From positions 682,001-746,000 of the forward strand of contig NZ_JAMFTH010000001.1 in assembly GCF_024195295.1 (NCBI RefSeq): a stretch of DNA of 64,000 bases. The letters run 5' to 3'. The notes below the pieces were generated by a model. That model saw only the letters and a program-made list of their open reading frames with translations. It was not told where the DNA came from and searched no databases. The DNA comes from Gilvimarinus xylanilyticus. Its GTDB lineage: Bacteria; Pseudomonadota; Gammaproteobacteria; Pseudomonadales; Cellvibrionaceae. Below, in pieces: positions 44,073 to 53,095 of the stretch; positions within the stretch are counted from its first letter, which is position 1, and each line of letters begins with the position of its first letter. The position numbers and the translations under genes were made by a program.

Positions 44073-46781
44073 ATGAGATTTTGCAGAACCTTTGCCGCGT
44101 TAACGAGCCTGCTGTTGGCGGTTGCCTTGAGCGCCGAAGCGCAAGCCAAACCCGAGGTGAAAGTGCATTGGCTGAAACCCGATACCGCCCGCGCCAGTGT
44201 GGGCACCACTTGGGGCACGCCCTGGCCCCAAGGCGCGGTTCAAGCGCAGAGCGAATTCACGCTAAGCGCTGAGTCCGGATCTTTGCCGGTGCAAAGTTGG
44301 CCACTGGCCTACTGGCCCGATGGTTCTGTGAAATGGAGCGGCCACGCCATAGCGCCGCTGGCAGTGAACACCGACTCGCTGACGCTCGCGCCCGGTAAAG
44401 GGCCGCAGCCCGAGCAGGCATTAACGGTGCGCGAGGACAAAAACAGTATTCGTGTGGACACCGGGGCTATTCAAGCGGTGCTCTCAAAGTCTGGCACACA
44501 GCTGATTCAATCGATCAGTCGTCAAGGTCGGGAAACACTACACAATGGTCACCTGATTATTCTGGCGCAGAATCAGGCCGAGCCAAAAGTGGGCGAGCCT
44601 CTTACCGTCAACGCGTTTAACGGTCAGCTGAACACGGTCACCCTGGAGCAAGACGGGCCGCTGCGGGCGGTGATTAAAGTTGAAGGCAAGCACCTGGGTG
44701 AGAACGGCCGAGCCTGGATTCCGTTTGTGGTGCGCCTGTACTTTTACGCCGGAGACGATTCGGTGCGGCTGGTGCATAGCATGATCTACGACGGCGACCA
44801 GAACCAGGATTTTATTCGTGGGGTGGGTGTCCGGTTTAATGTGCCTATGGACGGTCCGCTGCACGACCGGCATGTGCGTTTCTCGGGCGAGAGTAACGGG
44901 CTGTTTGCCGAAGGGGTGCGCGGCATTACCGGTTTGCGCCGCGATCCGGGTGAAGCGGTACGTCAGGCCCAAATCGATGGACGGGCGACACCGCCGCTTA
45001 ATCAGTGGGCCAAAAGTGTCTCTGACCGTATCAATGTGATTCCCGCCTTTGGCGATTACACACTGACTCAATTAAGCGCCGACGCGTTTGCAATTCGCAA
45101 GCGCACCCAGCCCGGCTTGGCCTGGGTAGACTCCGCCGCCGGTGGACGTTCGAGCGGGCTGGGTTATATTGGCAGCCCCGAGGGTGGGGTGGCCTTTGGT
45201 ATTCGCGATTTCTGGCAGAGCCATCCGTCGCAATTGGATATTCGCAATGCCGCAACCGACAGTGCTCAAGTCACCCTGTGGTTTTGGTCTCCCGAATCTC
45301 GCGCTATGGACATGCGTTTTTATCACGACGGTATGGGGCTGGATACTCACGAGAAACAGTTGGATGCCATGGGCGTGACCTACGAAGATTACGAGCCGGG
45401 TTTTGCCGATGCCACCGGCGTGGCGCGCACCAGCGAGTTGCGGCTTTGGGCACTGCCCGCCACTCCCGATCGGGACACCACCGTGCAAATGGCGCGCACC
45501 CTGGCCGAGCCTCCGCAAATGGTAGCCCGCCCAAAAGATTATAAAGCGGCCGGCGTTTTTGGCGCGGCCCTGTGGAGCTTGCCGGATCGCTCCACCCCGG
45601 CCAAAGCCGCCATTGAAGATCAGCTGGATTTTTACCTGGATCATTACCTGACTCAGGTCGAAGAGCACCACTGGTACGGCTTTTGGGATTATGGCGATGT
45701 GATGCACAGTTACGATCACGACCGCCACACCTGGCGCTATGACGTAGGCGGTTTTGCCTGGGCCAACTCCGAGCTTTCGCCGGACATTTGGCTTTGGTAT
45801 TCCTTCTTGCGCACCGGTCGCGCCGATGTGTTTAGCATGGCCGAAGCCATGACCCGCCACACCGGTGAAGTGGATGTGTACCACCTGGGGCGTTTCGAGG
45901 GGCTGGGCTCGCGCCACAATGTTAAACACTGGGGCGACAGCGCTAAACAGTTGCGTATTAGCACCCCCGCCAATCGTCGCTTTTATTATTATCTGACCGC
46001 CGATGAACGGGTGGGGGATTTAATGCGCGCAACTCTGGGGGCCGAGCGCCGCCTGCTGGACGTGCCGCCGCTGCGTAAACTCAACCGCCCCCAACCGGAT
46101 TTTGCCGGCAAACCCTACAGCATGATGATGGGGCTGGGTACCGACTGGAACTCGGTGGCTGCCGCCTGGCTGACCGAGTGGGAACGCACGGGTGAACCCG
46201 AGTATAAGGACAAGCTTTTGCGCGCGATGCGCAGCATCGGCGAATTTAAACAGGGTTTGCTTTCATCGGGTACCGCTTACGATCCCGACACAAGCCGCTT
46301 TTACCGAGTTGGTGAGGGGGTGTCCGGCTCCCATTTGGCAATGGTGTTCGGCGGCGTAGAGATTAATGCCGAGTTGATTCAGTTGCTGGACGTGCCCGAA
46401 TACGAGGCGGCGTTTATTCAGTACGGGCGCTTTTTTAATGCCTCCCGAGAAGAGAAAGCCGACATTATCGGCCAGCCCTATAACCGCAATCTTAATCTGG
46501 GGCAGGCGCATTCCCGCATGACCGCATACTCTGCCTGGAAACTGGATGACAAAGCATTGGCAAATCGGGCCTGGGGTGAATTTTTTGACGCTAAGGCGGG
46601 CATAAAAGTGTACGGCGCGCCTTATCCGTCGAACACCATTACTCCGCCTGCGGTGTTGGCTCCGGTCACCGAAGCGCGCGGGGTGTCTACCAACGCCGTT
46701 TCGCAATTTGGATTGACGGCCATTCAGATTATGGCGTTGATTAGTGAGCAGGCGCCTGAAAATATTCCGGAGCGTGACTGA
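44073..46781 (+). CDS. PL26-like exo-rhamnogalacturonan lyase, copy 2
   Basis: Paralogue of the protein at 38791, 902 residues, sharing TTWGTPWPQGA, QSWPLAYWPDGSVKWSGHA, GITGLRRDPGEAVRQAQIDGR, WYGFWDYGDVMHSYD, ANSELSPDIWLWYSFLRTG and EINAELIQLLDVPEYEAA with it throughout. It has a plain Sec signal (LTSLLLAVALSAEAQA) rather than a Tat lipoprotein signal, so it is probably soluble in the periplasm or secreted. AGGAAGGCC lies before ATG 44073. Its stop overlaps the start of the GH115-CE12 gene (TGATG), coupling exo-lyase and side-chain removal. The 218-bp gap 43855-44072 holds no gene. Confidence 0.85.
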   Translation: MRFCRTFAALTSLLLAVALSAEAQAKPEVKVHWLKPDTARASVGTTWGTPWPQGAVQAQSEFTLSAESGSLPVQSWPLAYWPDGSVKWSGHAIAPLAVNTDSLTLAPGKGPQPEQALTVREDKNSIRVDTGAIQAVLSKSGTQLIQSISRQGRETLHNGHLIILAQNQAEPKVGEPLTVNAFNGQLNTVTLEQDGPLRAVIKVEGKHLGENGRAWIPFVVRLYFYAGDDSVRLVHSMIYDGDQNQDFIRGVGVRFNVPMDGPLHDRHVRFSGESNGLFAEGVRGITGLRRDPGEAVRQAQIDGRATPPLNQWAKSVSDRINVIPAFGDYTLTQLSADAFAIRKRTQPGLAWVDSAAGGRSSGLGYIGSPEGGVAFGIRDFWQSHPSQLDIRNAATDSAQVTLWFWSPESRAMDMRFYHDGMGLDTHEKQLDAMGVTYEDYEPGFADATGVARTSELRLWALPATPDRDTTVQMARTLAEPPQMVARPKDYKAAGVFGAALWSLPDRSTPAKAAIEDQLDFYLDHYLTQVEEHHWYGFWDYGDVMHSYDHDRHTWRYDVGGFAWANSELSPDIWLWYSFLRTGRADVFSMAEAMTRHTGEVDVYHLGRFEGLGSRHNVKHWGDSAKQLRISTPANRRFYYYLTADERVGDLMRATLGAERRLLDVPPLRKLNRPQPDFAGKPYSMMMGLGTDWNSVAAAWLTEWERTGEPEYKDKLLRAMRSIGEFKQGLLSSGTAYDPDTSRFYRVGEGVSGSHLAMVFGGVEINAELIQLLDVPEYEAAFIQYGRFFNASREEKADIIGQPYNRNLNLGQAHSRMTAYSAWKLDDKALANRAWGEFFDAKAGIKVYGAPYPSNTITPPAVLAPVTEARGVSTNAVSQFGLTAIQIMALISEQAPENIPERD

Positions 46782-49700
46782 TGCGATATTTTTTATTCCT
46801 GTTTTTGCTGCTCGCACTGACGGCCCAGGCCGATAATATTCGACCTCTTACAACGCCGCCTGCTGACCATTCGTCAGCGACGGCATTCGAACTCGTCAGT
46901 GGCAATCGGGCAGCGCCCATAGTCGTCGCTGAGAATGCAGCCAAGGTGATACAGATTGCCGTGCGCGATTTTGCTGCCGATGTCGAGCGTGTGACCGGCG
47001 TGCGGCCGGATATTCTCAACACGCCGCCTCGCAATACGCCTTTTGTTCAGGTGGGGCTCGCCGCTGACTTACAAAATCGCTGGGAGGCGTTTCAGCTGTC
47101 GGCCGACTCGACAGTCTTGGCTGTTGAAGGCGCCGACCCTCGCGGGGTGGCTTTTGGTGTTTATGAGCTATCGCAGCGTATTGGCGTCTCGCCCTGGTAC
47201 TGGTGGGCCGATGTGCCGGTTGAGCGGCGCGAGCATTTATATCTGAGCCTTGGGCGCGAAGCGGTGGATGCGCCTGCGGTAAAGTATCGCGGTATTTTTA
47301 TTAACGACGAATGCTGGGGGCTGGGGGCGTGGGCCGAAAAAACCTTTGAGCCGGACGTGGGCACCTTGGGGCCCAAAACCTACGCGCGTATTTTTGAGCT
47401 TATGTTGCGCCTGCGTGCCAATGCTATCTGGCCCGGCATGCACCCCTGTACCACGCCTTTTCATCAGGTAGAGGGCAACAGCGCTTTGGCCGACGACTAT
47501 GCGATTGTAGTCGGTTCCAGCCACGCCGAGCCCATGCTGCGCAATAACGTGGGCGAGTGGGATAAACCCAAAAACCAGTACAACTTTTTGACTCACCGCG
47601 ACACGGTAATGACTTACTGGGAGCAGCGGGTTAAAGAGCGCCGCTCCGGCGAAAGCCTGTGGACTTTGGGCATGCGCGGCATTCACGACAGCGGCATTCT
47701 CGGGCCCGAGTCTCAGCAAGAGCGCATCGGTGTGTTGGAGGAACTTTTTGCTGCGCAACGAAATTTGTTGGCAGAACATTTGGGCGATGGCGATGCTACC
47801 CAAGCGGCACAAATTTTTGTTCCCTACAAAGAAGTGCTTAAGGATTACAACGCGGGGCTCAAGGTGCCCGAGGATGTAACCATTGTCTGGCCGGACGATA
47901 ATTTCGGCTATGTGCGCCGCTACGCGACACCCCAGGAGCGAGCGCGCTCCGGTGGGCTCGGGGTTTATTATCACTTATCGTATTTGGGCTCGCCGCTTTC
48001 CTGGCTCTGGTTCGATTCGCAATCGGTGTCGCTGGTGTGGTCGGAAATGATTCGCGCCTACGAGCAGGGCGCCCGTTCTTTTTGGGTGGGTAATGTGGGC
48101 GATTTAAAAGCCCATGAGTTAAGCACGGAGTTTTTTCTCGACCTCGCCTGGCATGCCGATCGCACTTCGCCCGAGGCGCCCATGCAGTTTCTGCAGGAGA
48201 TGGCCGGGCGGGACTTTGGCGCCGAGCATGGGAAGGCCATAGCCGACATCTGGAAGCGTCATCAGCACCTGGCGTTTGCGCGCAAACCGGAACACCTGCA
48301 GTGGCATCTTTCTTTGCAAGACTATCAGCCCACCGAGTTGACCGACGCGGAAATCGAACAGCGCTTGCAGGCCTATCAAAAGCTGGAGTCGGATACCGCG
48401 CAGATCGCAAGTTCAATTGCCCCAGCCGCACGGGATGCGTTCTATCAGCTGGTGGAATACCCGGTGCGTGCAGCGGCGGCCGCTAACCAGCGTTATTTTT
48501 TGGCAGAGCTTGCCAGGCGACAAAAAGCCCGTGGCGCACCCGCCGCTCCGGCGACCTTTGCAGCGGCTGAGCAGGCCGCAAAGCGTATAGAATCCTTAAC
48601 CCGTAGGTACAACCGCGAGCTTGCCGCTGGCAAGTGGCAACATATTCTCACCAATGGTGGCGTCTCTCCCAAGGATTGGCTGCGTTTCCAACCCGAGCCT
48701 CTTCCGCCTTTGGGCGCGCAACAAAAGACGGTCAAAGAGTCGCTTAAACCTGCGATCAACAGTCGCGACTTGTCCACCGCGCAAATACCCTCCGATGCCC
48801 GAGTGGGAGACTTTTTTGAGTTCGAAGGGGTAGTGTCCATCAATGCCGGGCATTTCACCGCGCGCGAGGACAATGCCGAAGGCGGCTGGCGTTCGGTGGA
48901 AGGCCTGGGGCGCACAGGTTCAGCGGTGACGCTATTGCCATCGACTCTTACCGTTAACCCGGATGCCGCTCCGAAGCTTAGCTATCGCTTTTATGTGGCA
49001 AGCGGCGGCGAGGCCCAAGCGCATGTTCGCTTGTTGCCAACGCATCCGATTGTGCCCGGCAAGGGGTTGCGTTTGGCTCTGGCGTTGGATGATAACCAGC
49101 CGCTTGCGGTTAACGTAACCGAGGGCTTTGATACCTACAGTCAAGAGTGGAAAGAGCAGGTCTTAGCCAATGCCGCTCACGCGACTGTGCAGCTTCCCCA
49201 GGCGCTTGAACCTGGCTGGCATACCCTGCATTTAGTGGCCGTGGATGCCGGGGTTGTGGTGGATAAATTTGTGATTGATTTCGGCGGGTTAAAACCTTCC
49301 TACGATGGCCCGCCGGAAACCCGTGTTTTGCAAACCACGGCTTTAGAGTCCGACGCGAAAGTCTATCGGTTTGATTTTGGTTCCACTGCAGCGGAAGGCT
49401 ATACAACGCTTGGCTCGCAAACACGATACTCACCTGAGCGCGGCTACGGATGGGTGGGCGTCAATACTCCCGATTGCGACGAGGGGGACGCTTGTGTCTC
49501 GGATAAACCTTTTACGCTGGCGGTGGATGTGCCGGAGGGCAATTACCAGGTGAAAGCTATTTTGGGTGCGGACCGTGCAGCCCAAACTACGATAAAAGCT
49601 GAATCGCGTCGGTTGCTGCTACGCTCTGTGGTAACGGCAGCGGGAGAGCAGACCGAGGCATCGTTCACCGTAAACAGACGCAGCCCCCAGCTTGAAACTG

Positions 49701-50590
49701 GTGGGCGCGTAAGCCTTAACGCGCGCGAGACCGGCCCACCGATGATTGCGCACTGGGATAAGTATTTGACGCTCGAGTTTCTCGGCAGCCCCGCCGCCGT
49801 GAAAGCCCTTGAGATTACGCCGGTGCCAGAGACAACCACGGTGTTTATTGCCGGGGATTCCACGGTTACCGATCAGCGCAAAGAGCCCTGGGCCGGTTGG
49901 GGACAGATACTGCCGGCCTTTTTTGACGCGAACGTGGCCATCGCTAATCACGCCGAATCGGGGCGGGCGCTGTTTAGTTTTGAAGCGGAGCACAGGTTGG
50001 AAAAAGTACTGGGGGCCATGAAACCCGAAGACTATCTATTTATTCAGTTCGGTCACAATGATCAGAAAGATAAAACCGAGGGCGCCGGTCCGTTCACGAC
50101 TTATAAGCAGGATTTACGTGAATACATTGCGGCGGTGCGCGCTAAGGGCGGTATTGTCGTATTGGTTACGCCCATGGAGCGTCGGCGTTGGAAAGATAAC
50201 AAGCCCACAGAAACCCTGACCGATTTCGCCCAGGCGGTACGTCAGGTAGGGCAAGAGCAGGGCGTCGCGGTGATTGATTTGCACCGGATGAGCTTGGAGA
50301 TTTACGCCGCGCTTGGCGAGGCGGACTCTAAAGAAGCGTTTGTTCACTTTCCGGCAAACAGCTTTCCTGGCCAGACAAAACCTATTAAGGACGATACTCA
50401 CCACAGTGTGTACGGTGCGGATCAGCTGGCGCGTGCGGTGGTTGAAGGTATTCGCAAGCATGTGCCTGCGCTGGCGGTGCATTTGCGCGATGAAGTGCCG
50501 CCTTTTGATCCGGCTACACCTGGCTCACCGGACTCTGTCGATGTTCCCCCAAGCCCGGTGTTTACCCTGGAAGCGCCTGAAGGAAACTGA
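46781..50590 (+). CDS. GH115 glucuronidase fused to a CE12 rhamnogalacturonan acetylesterase
   Basis: Exported two-enzyme protein of 1269 residues. After a Sec signal (LFLFLLLALTAQA), residues about 30-830 form a GH115 alpha-glucuronidase: DPRGVAFGVYELSQRIGVSPWYWWADVP, YRGIFINDECWGLGAW, RANAIWPGMHP, LWTLGMRGIHDSG and VPEDVTIVWPDDNFGYVRRY. Residues about 865-1010 (VYRFDFGSTAAEGYTTLG) form the jelly-roll domain that often precedes CE12. Residues about 1018-1245 are an SGNH esterase with FIAGDST, QFGHNDQ and DDTHHS supplying the Ser, Asn and Asp/His residues. GH115 in a pectin setting suggests 4-O-methylglucuronate removal from arabinogalactan side chains. The start overlaps the PL26 stop. Confidence 0.9.
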   Translation: MRYFLFLFLLLALTAQADNIRPLTTPPADHSSATAFELVSGNRAAPIVVAENAAKVIQIAVRDFAADVERVTGVRPDILNTPPRNTPFVQVGLAADLQNRWEAFQLSADSTVLAVEGADPRGVAFGVYELSQRIGVSPWYWWADVPVERREHLYLSLGREAVDAPAVKYRGIFINDECWGLGAWAEKTFEPDVGTLGPKTYARIFELMLRLRANAIWPGMHPCTTPFHQVEGNSALADDYAIVVGSSHAEPMLRNNVGEWDKPKNQYNFLTHRDTVMTYWEQRVKERRSGESLWTLGMRGIHDSGILGPESQQERIGVLEELFAAQRNLLAEHLGDGDATQAAQIFVPYKEVLKDYNAGLKVPEDVTIVWPDDNFGYVRRYATPQERARSGGLGVYYHLSYLGSPLSWLWFDSQSVSLVWSEMIRAYEQGARSFWVGNVGDLKAHELSTEFFLDLAWHADRTSPEAPMQFLQEMAGRDFGAEHGKAIADIWKRHQHLAFARKPEHLQWHLSLQDYQPTELTDAEIEQRLQAYQKLESDTAQIASSIAPAARDAFYQLVEYPVRAAAAANQRYFLAELARRQKARGAPAAPATFAAAEQAAKRIESLTRRYNRELAAGKWQHILTNGGVSPKDWLRFQPEPLPPLGAQQKTVKESLKPAINSRDLSTAQIPSDARVGDFFEFEGVVSINAGHFTAREDNAEGGWRSVEGLGRTGSAVTLLPSTLTVNPDAAPKLSYRFYVASGGEAQAHVRLLPTHPIVPGKGLRLALALDDNQPLAVNVTEGFDTYSQEWKEQVLANAAHATVQLPQALEPGWHTLHLVAVDAGVVVDKFVIDFGGLKPSYDGPPETRVLQTTALESDAKVYRFDFGSTAAEGYTTLGSQTRYSPERGYGWVGVNTPDCDEGDACVSDKPFTLAVDVPEGNYQVKAILGADRAAQTTIKAESRRLLLRSVVTAAGEQTEASFTVNRRSPQLETGGRVSLNARETGPPMIAHWDKYLTLEFLGSPAAVKALEITPVPETTTVFIAGDSTVTDQRKEPWAGWGQILPAFFDANVAIANHAESGRALFSFEAEHRLEKVLGAMKPEDYLFIQFGHNDQKDKTEGAGPFTTYKQDLREYIAAVRAKGGIVVLVTPMERRRWKDNKPTETLTDFAQAVRQVGQEQGVAVIDLHRMSLEIYAALGEADSKEAFVHFPANSFPGQTKPIKDDTHHSVYGADQLARAVVEGIRKHVPALAVHLRDEVPPFDPATPGSPDSVDVPPSPVFTLEAPEGN

Positions 50591-50615
50591 GCGACAAGCT
50601 GGGAAGTCGCTCAGT
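50586..50615. terminator. 10-bp inverted repeat across the GH115-CE12 stop codon
   Basis: ACTGAGCGAC (50586-50595, containing the stop codon) pairs with GTCGCTCAGT (50606-50615) around a 10-nt loop. On the minus strand it is followed by TTCCTTC, so it could end the leftward gene from 50647 as well. It fills the 56-bp convergent gap. Confidence 0.6.
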
Positions 50616-50646
50616 ATTAAACTGTGGGGCTTTCCCGAGCGCTGGT

Positions 50647-51486
50647 TTACTCAGCGCACTGACGAAGATGCTGCAAAATACCCTGCACGTTATCCGGGTT
50701 AGTACTTTCCAGAATGGTGTGAATGCCTGGTTTGAGTTTTTGCAATTTTTCGAACAAATAGCGGTGATCCATGTCGCCGCTACCCGAAGGCAAGTCGCCG
50801 TGTTTCAGGCCGTCTTTAATCACAAAGTCTTTGCTGTGAATGGCCACAATGCGATCGCCAAACAAATCGAAAGCCTCGTCCATTAGCGCTTGCTGCCGGT
50901 GGCATTGGTCCAGCGGAAAAAAGTTAACCGGGTCGTAAATCACCTGAACATTGGGCGAGTCTACTAGCTCCAGCAGCTCCAACATTTTTTCGTAAGTGTG
51001 CACCGTATGATGGTGCGCCACGCCTTCAATACCCACAATAGTGCCGTATTTTTCCGCCGTGTCGGCCAGGCGCCGAACCGCGTCCACCAGTTCTATAAAC
51101 GACTCTTTTTTCTGGCTGTCTGGGTGAAAAGTGCAATCGCCATTTTTTGATCCAGTCTCGGTGCCCACAATCGCGCACCCAAAATCCCGCGCAAAGCGCA
51201 AATGTTCTTCAAAGCGTTGTAGCGCTTGCTCTTTGGCCACCGGGTCTGGGTGGATGGGGTTGATATAGCAGCCCAATACCGCTATGGAAATTCCCTGTGC
51301 GGCAAACGTATCGCGTACCTGGTTCGCAAAGCCCGGGCTTAGTTGCCCGGGTTGCTCACCGATAAAGGGAAAGGATTTGGCGGGGGCAAGCTGTACGCAA
51401 GACGCGTTATATTGGCCGAGCCGGGCGGCGATCTCTGCGGGTGTACCCTGGCCGTAGTCGTGTGCTCTCAGGCCCAAGTTCAGCAT
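50647..51486 (-). CDS. Sugar phosphate isomerase/epimerase-like TIM barrel
   Basis: Xylose-isomerase-like barrel of 279 residues, cytoplasmic. Metal-binding candidates are in order: GTETGSKNG (Glu), VGIEGVAHHH (Glu), VIYDPVNFF (Asp), IHSKDF (His) and TILESTNPDN (Glu). No signal peptide. The family (AP-endonuclease 2 fold) contains epimerases, isomerases and dehydratases of sugar acids, so the reaction cannot be named. Context inside the RG-I locus suggests a step on an unusual sugar released from side chains or on a uronate. It is followed on the same strand order by the tandem CE12 gene upstream (76-bp gap), so both probably share a promoter near 53100. Confidence 0.75.
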   Translation of the reverse strand: MLNLGLRAHDYGQGTPAEIAARLGQYNASCVQLAPAKSFPFIGEQPGQLSPGFANQVRDTFAAQGISIAVLGCYINPIHPDPVAKEQALQRFEEHLRFARDFGCAIVGTETGSKNGDCTFHPDSQKKESFIELVDAVRRLADTAEKYGTIVGIEGVAHHHTVHTYEKMLELLELVDSPNVQVIYDPVNFFPLDQCHRQQALMDEAFDLFGDRIVAIHSKDFVIKDGLKHGDLPSGSGDMDHRYLFEKLQKLKPGIHTILESTNPDNVQGILQHLRQCAE

Positions 51487-51562
51487 AGTGTTTTGTCCTA
51501 TTTAATCGTTCGTCTTTGTAAAACGCTTTTGTTTTACTGAGTGTGTTTTAGCGCGTCTATTG

Positions 51563-53095
51563 CTATTGCAACCCGTCGGCCAGTTCATCGGCGACAATCT
51601 CGGCGGTGAACTTTGCCCCCTCGAGTGAGGTGTGGGTGTGTTCGTCGGCAAAAAATGCTTCTACTTTTTCTGGGCCTAACTCGTCGTAGCGCTGGCCTAC
51701 CAGTTCGTGCAGATCAATCAGTTTTACCCCGCTAATGCTCGCGACCTGGCGTGCCCATTGGGGGTAGCTGTCGTCGGGGCGGGCGATTTTGTCGCCGCTG
51801 TCATCCCAGATTTTGCGGGGCACAGGGGTAAAAAGAACCGGCGTTACGCCGCGCGCCATCGCCTCGCCGATCATTTTGCGCAGGTACCAGCCGTAGGTGT
51901 GAACCGTCTCAGTTTTACCGGTCAGCATATTGTCGATGGTTTCCTGCGCATTGCTGATGCCGTCTATGGTGCCCCGGGCGCGCTGATCGTCGTTGAGCGC
52001 TGCCGAATCATTGTGGCCGAATTGAATTAACACATAATCCCCAGGCTGGGTCATATTTAGGGCGCGTTGCCAGTGCCCGCCGGTGACAAAGGTGCGGCTG
52101 CTAAAGCCGCCAATGGCGCGATTGACCAGGTTGTAGGAATCATTCTCGAGGTAATTCCCCAGAAAATCGCCCCAGCCCCATTGGCCACCGGCGCCATCGC
52201 CCCAGCCGTTGCGCACCGTGGAATCGCCCACCATAAAAATGCTGGTTTTTTCCGGGTCGGCGACCACCGGCAGACGTAAAAAGGTCCAATCGTAGGCGAT
52301 AACCTCGCGCCCTTTATCGGAATATAAATCCTCCGCCAGGGTGGGGCGCAGGCCCTTCAACGCGGAGACAATAGTCTCGGCATGAATTTCGGCACCGGCG
52401 GCATTAAAGTGGGTGTGATCTTTCGGGTAGAGTTCTGCCACTTTTGCGGGGCCGAGCTTTTCCAGCTTGTCGGCCACCAGGTTGGTGACATCGATAAACG
52501 GGGTTTCCAGTTCCCAGGCCAGTTGGTGCATCCAGTAGCTGTACTGGCCGTTGCGCCGTTCAATTCTCCCCTGGTCCCAGCGATTGCGCGCGGTTAACGA
52601 CAGCAGGATCGGCGTGGCGTCTTGGGCGCGCACGTCGGCCACCATCTGGCGAATATAGTGGCCAAAGGTATAGACGGTTTCATCTTTGTCGGTCACTTGG
52701 TTGGCAATATCGGTTTGCTCGTTGCCTAACCCAGGCAGTGAGCCGCGAGCGCGCCGGTCGTCATTAATTTCACCGGCATCGTTATGGCCGAACTGAATCA
52801 GTACCAGGTCTCCGGGTTCTACGTCCTCGATCAGCGCTTGCCATAAGCCTTCGGTGATAAAGGTTCGGCTGCTCCTGCCGCCACGGGCGTGGTTGTTGAC
52901 GGTGACTTGCTGTTCGTCAAAGTAAGATTGCAGCTGCGCCCCCCATCCCTGGTGGTCCTTTTCTTGGTAAGAGGCGGCGGTTGAGTCGCCGGCAATAAAA
53001 ATGTGCGGTGGGCGCAAGTCATCGGCCAGACTGGCCTTGCTGACTAAAAGAGTTAGGACCATGGAAATAAAGAAACTGACTCGTCCCTTCCACAT
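51563..53095 (-). CDS. Tandem CE12 SGNH esterase (two catalytic domains)
   Basis: Exported rhamnogalacturonan acetylesterase-like protein of 510 residues made of two complete SGNH domains. Domain 1 (about 28-265) has FIAGDST, QFGHNDAG and KDHTHF; domain 2 (about 283-508) has FMVGDSTV, QFGHNDSA and DEHTHT. Both therefore keep the Ser, Asn and Asp-x-x-His residues. A Sec signal (ISMVLTLLVSKASLA) fits ATG 53095, which has GAGGAAA upstream; an in-frame start at 53143 would add a charged leader. Two domains could deacetylate different positions (O-2 and O-3 of galacturonate). It is divergent from the second aldolase gene across a 641-bp region. Confidence 0.92.
   Translation of the reverse strand: MWKGRVSFFISMVLTLLVSKASLADDLRPPHIFIAGDSTAASYQEKDHQGWGAQLQSYFDEQQVTVNNHARGGRSSRTFITEGLWQALIEDVEPGDLVLIQFGHNDAGEINDDRRARGSLPGLGNEQTDIANQVTDKDETVYTFGHYIRQMVADVRAQDATPILLSLTARNRWDQGRIERRNGQYSYWMHQLAWELETPFIDVTNLVADKLEKLGPAKVAELYPKDHTHFNAAGAEIHAETIVSALKGLRPTLAEDLYSDKGREVIAYDWTFLRLPVVADPEKTSIFMVGDSTVRNGWGDGAGGQWGWGDFLGNYLENDSYNLVNRAIGGFSSRTFVTGGHWQRALNMTQPGDYVLIQFGHNDSAALNDDQRARGTIDGISNAQETIDNMLTGKTETVHTYGWYLRKMIGEAMARGVTPVLFTPVPRKIWDDSGDKIARPDDSYPQWARQVASISGVKLIDLHELVGQRYDELGPEKVEAFFADEHTHTSLEGAKFTAEIVADELADGLQ

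Noticed and set aside
45072-45929. 285-codon open frame on the minus strand
   Set aside because: Antisense to PL26 copy 2; composition is a shadow of the real gene and no motif is seen.
47237-47974. 245-codon open frame on the minus strand
   Set aside because: Antisense to the GH115 domain; no start context or recognisable domain.
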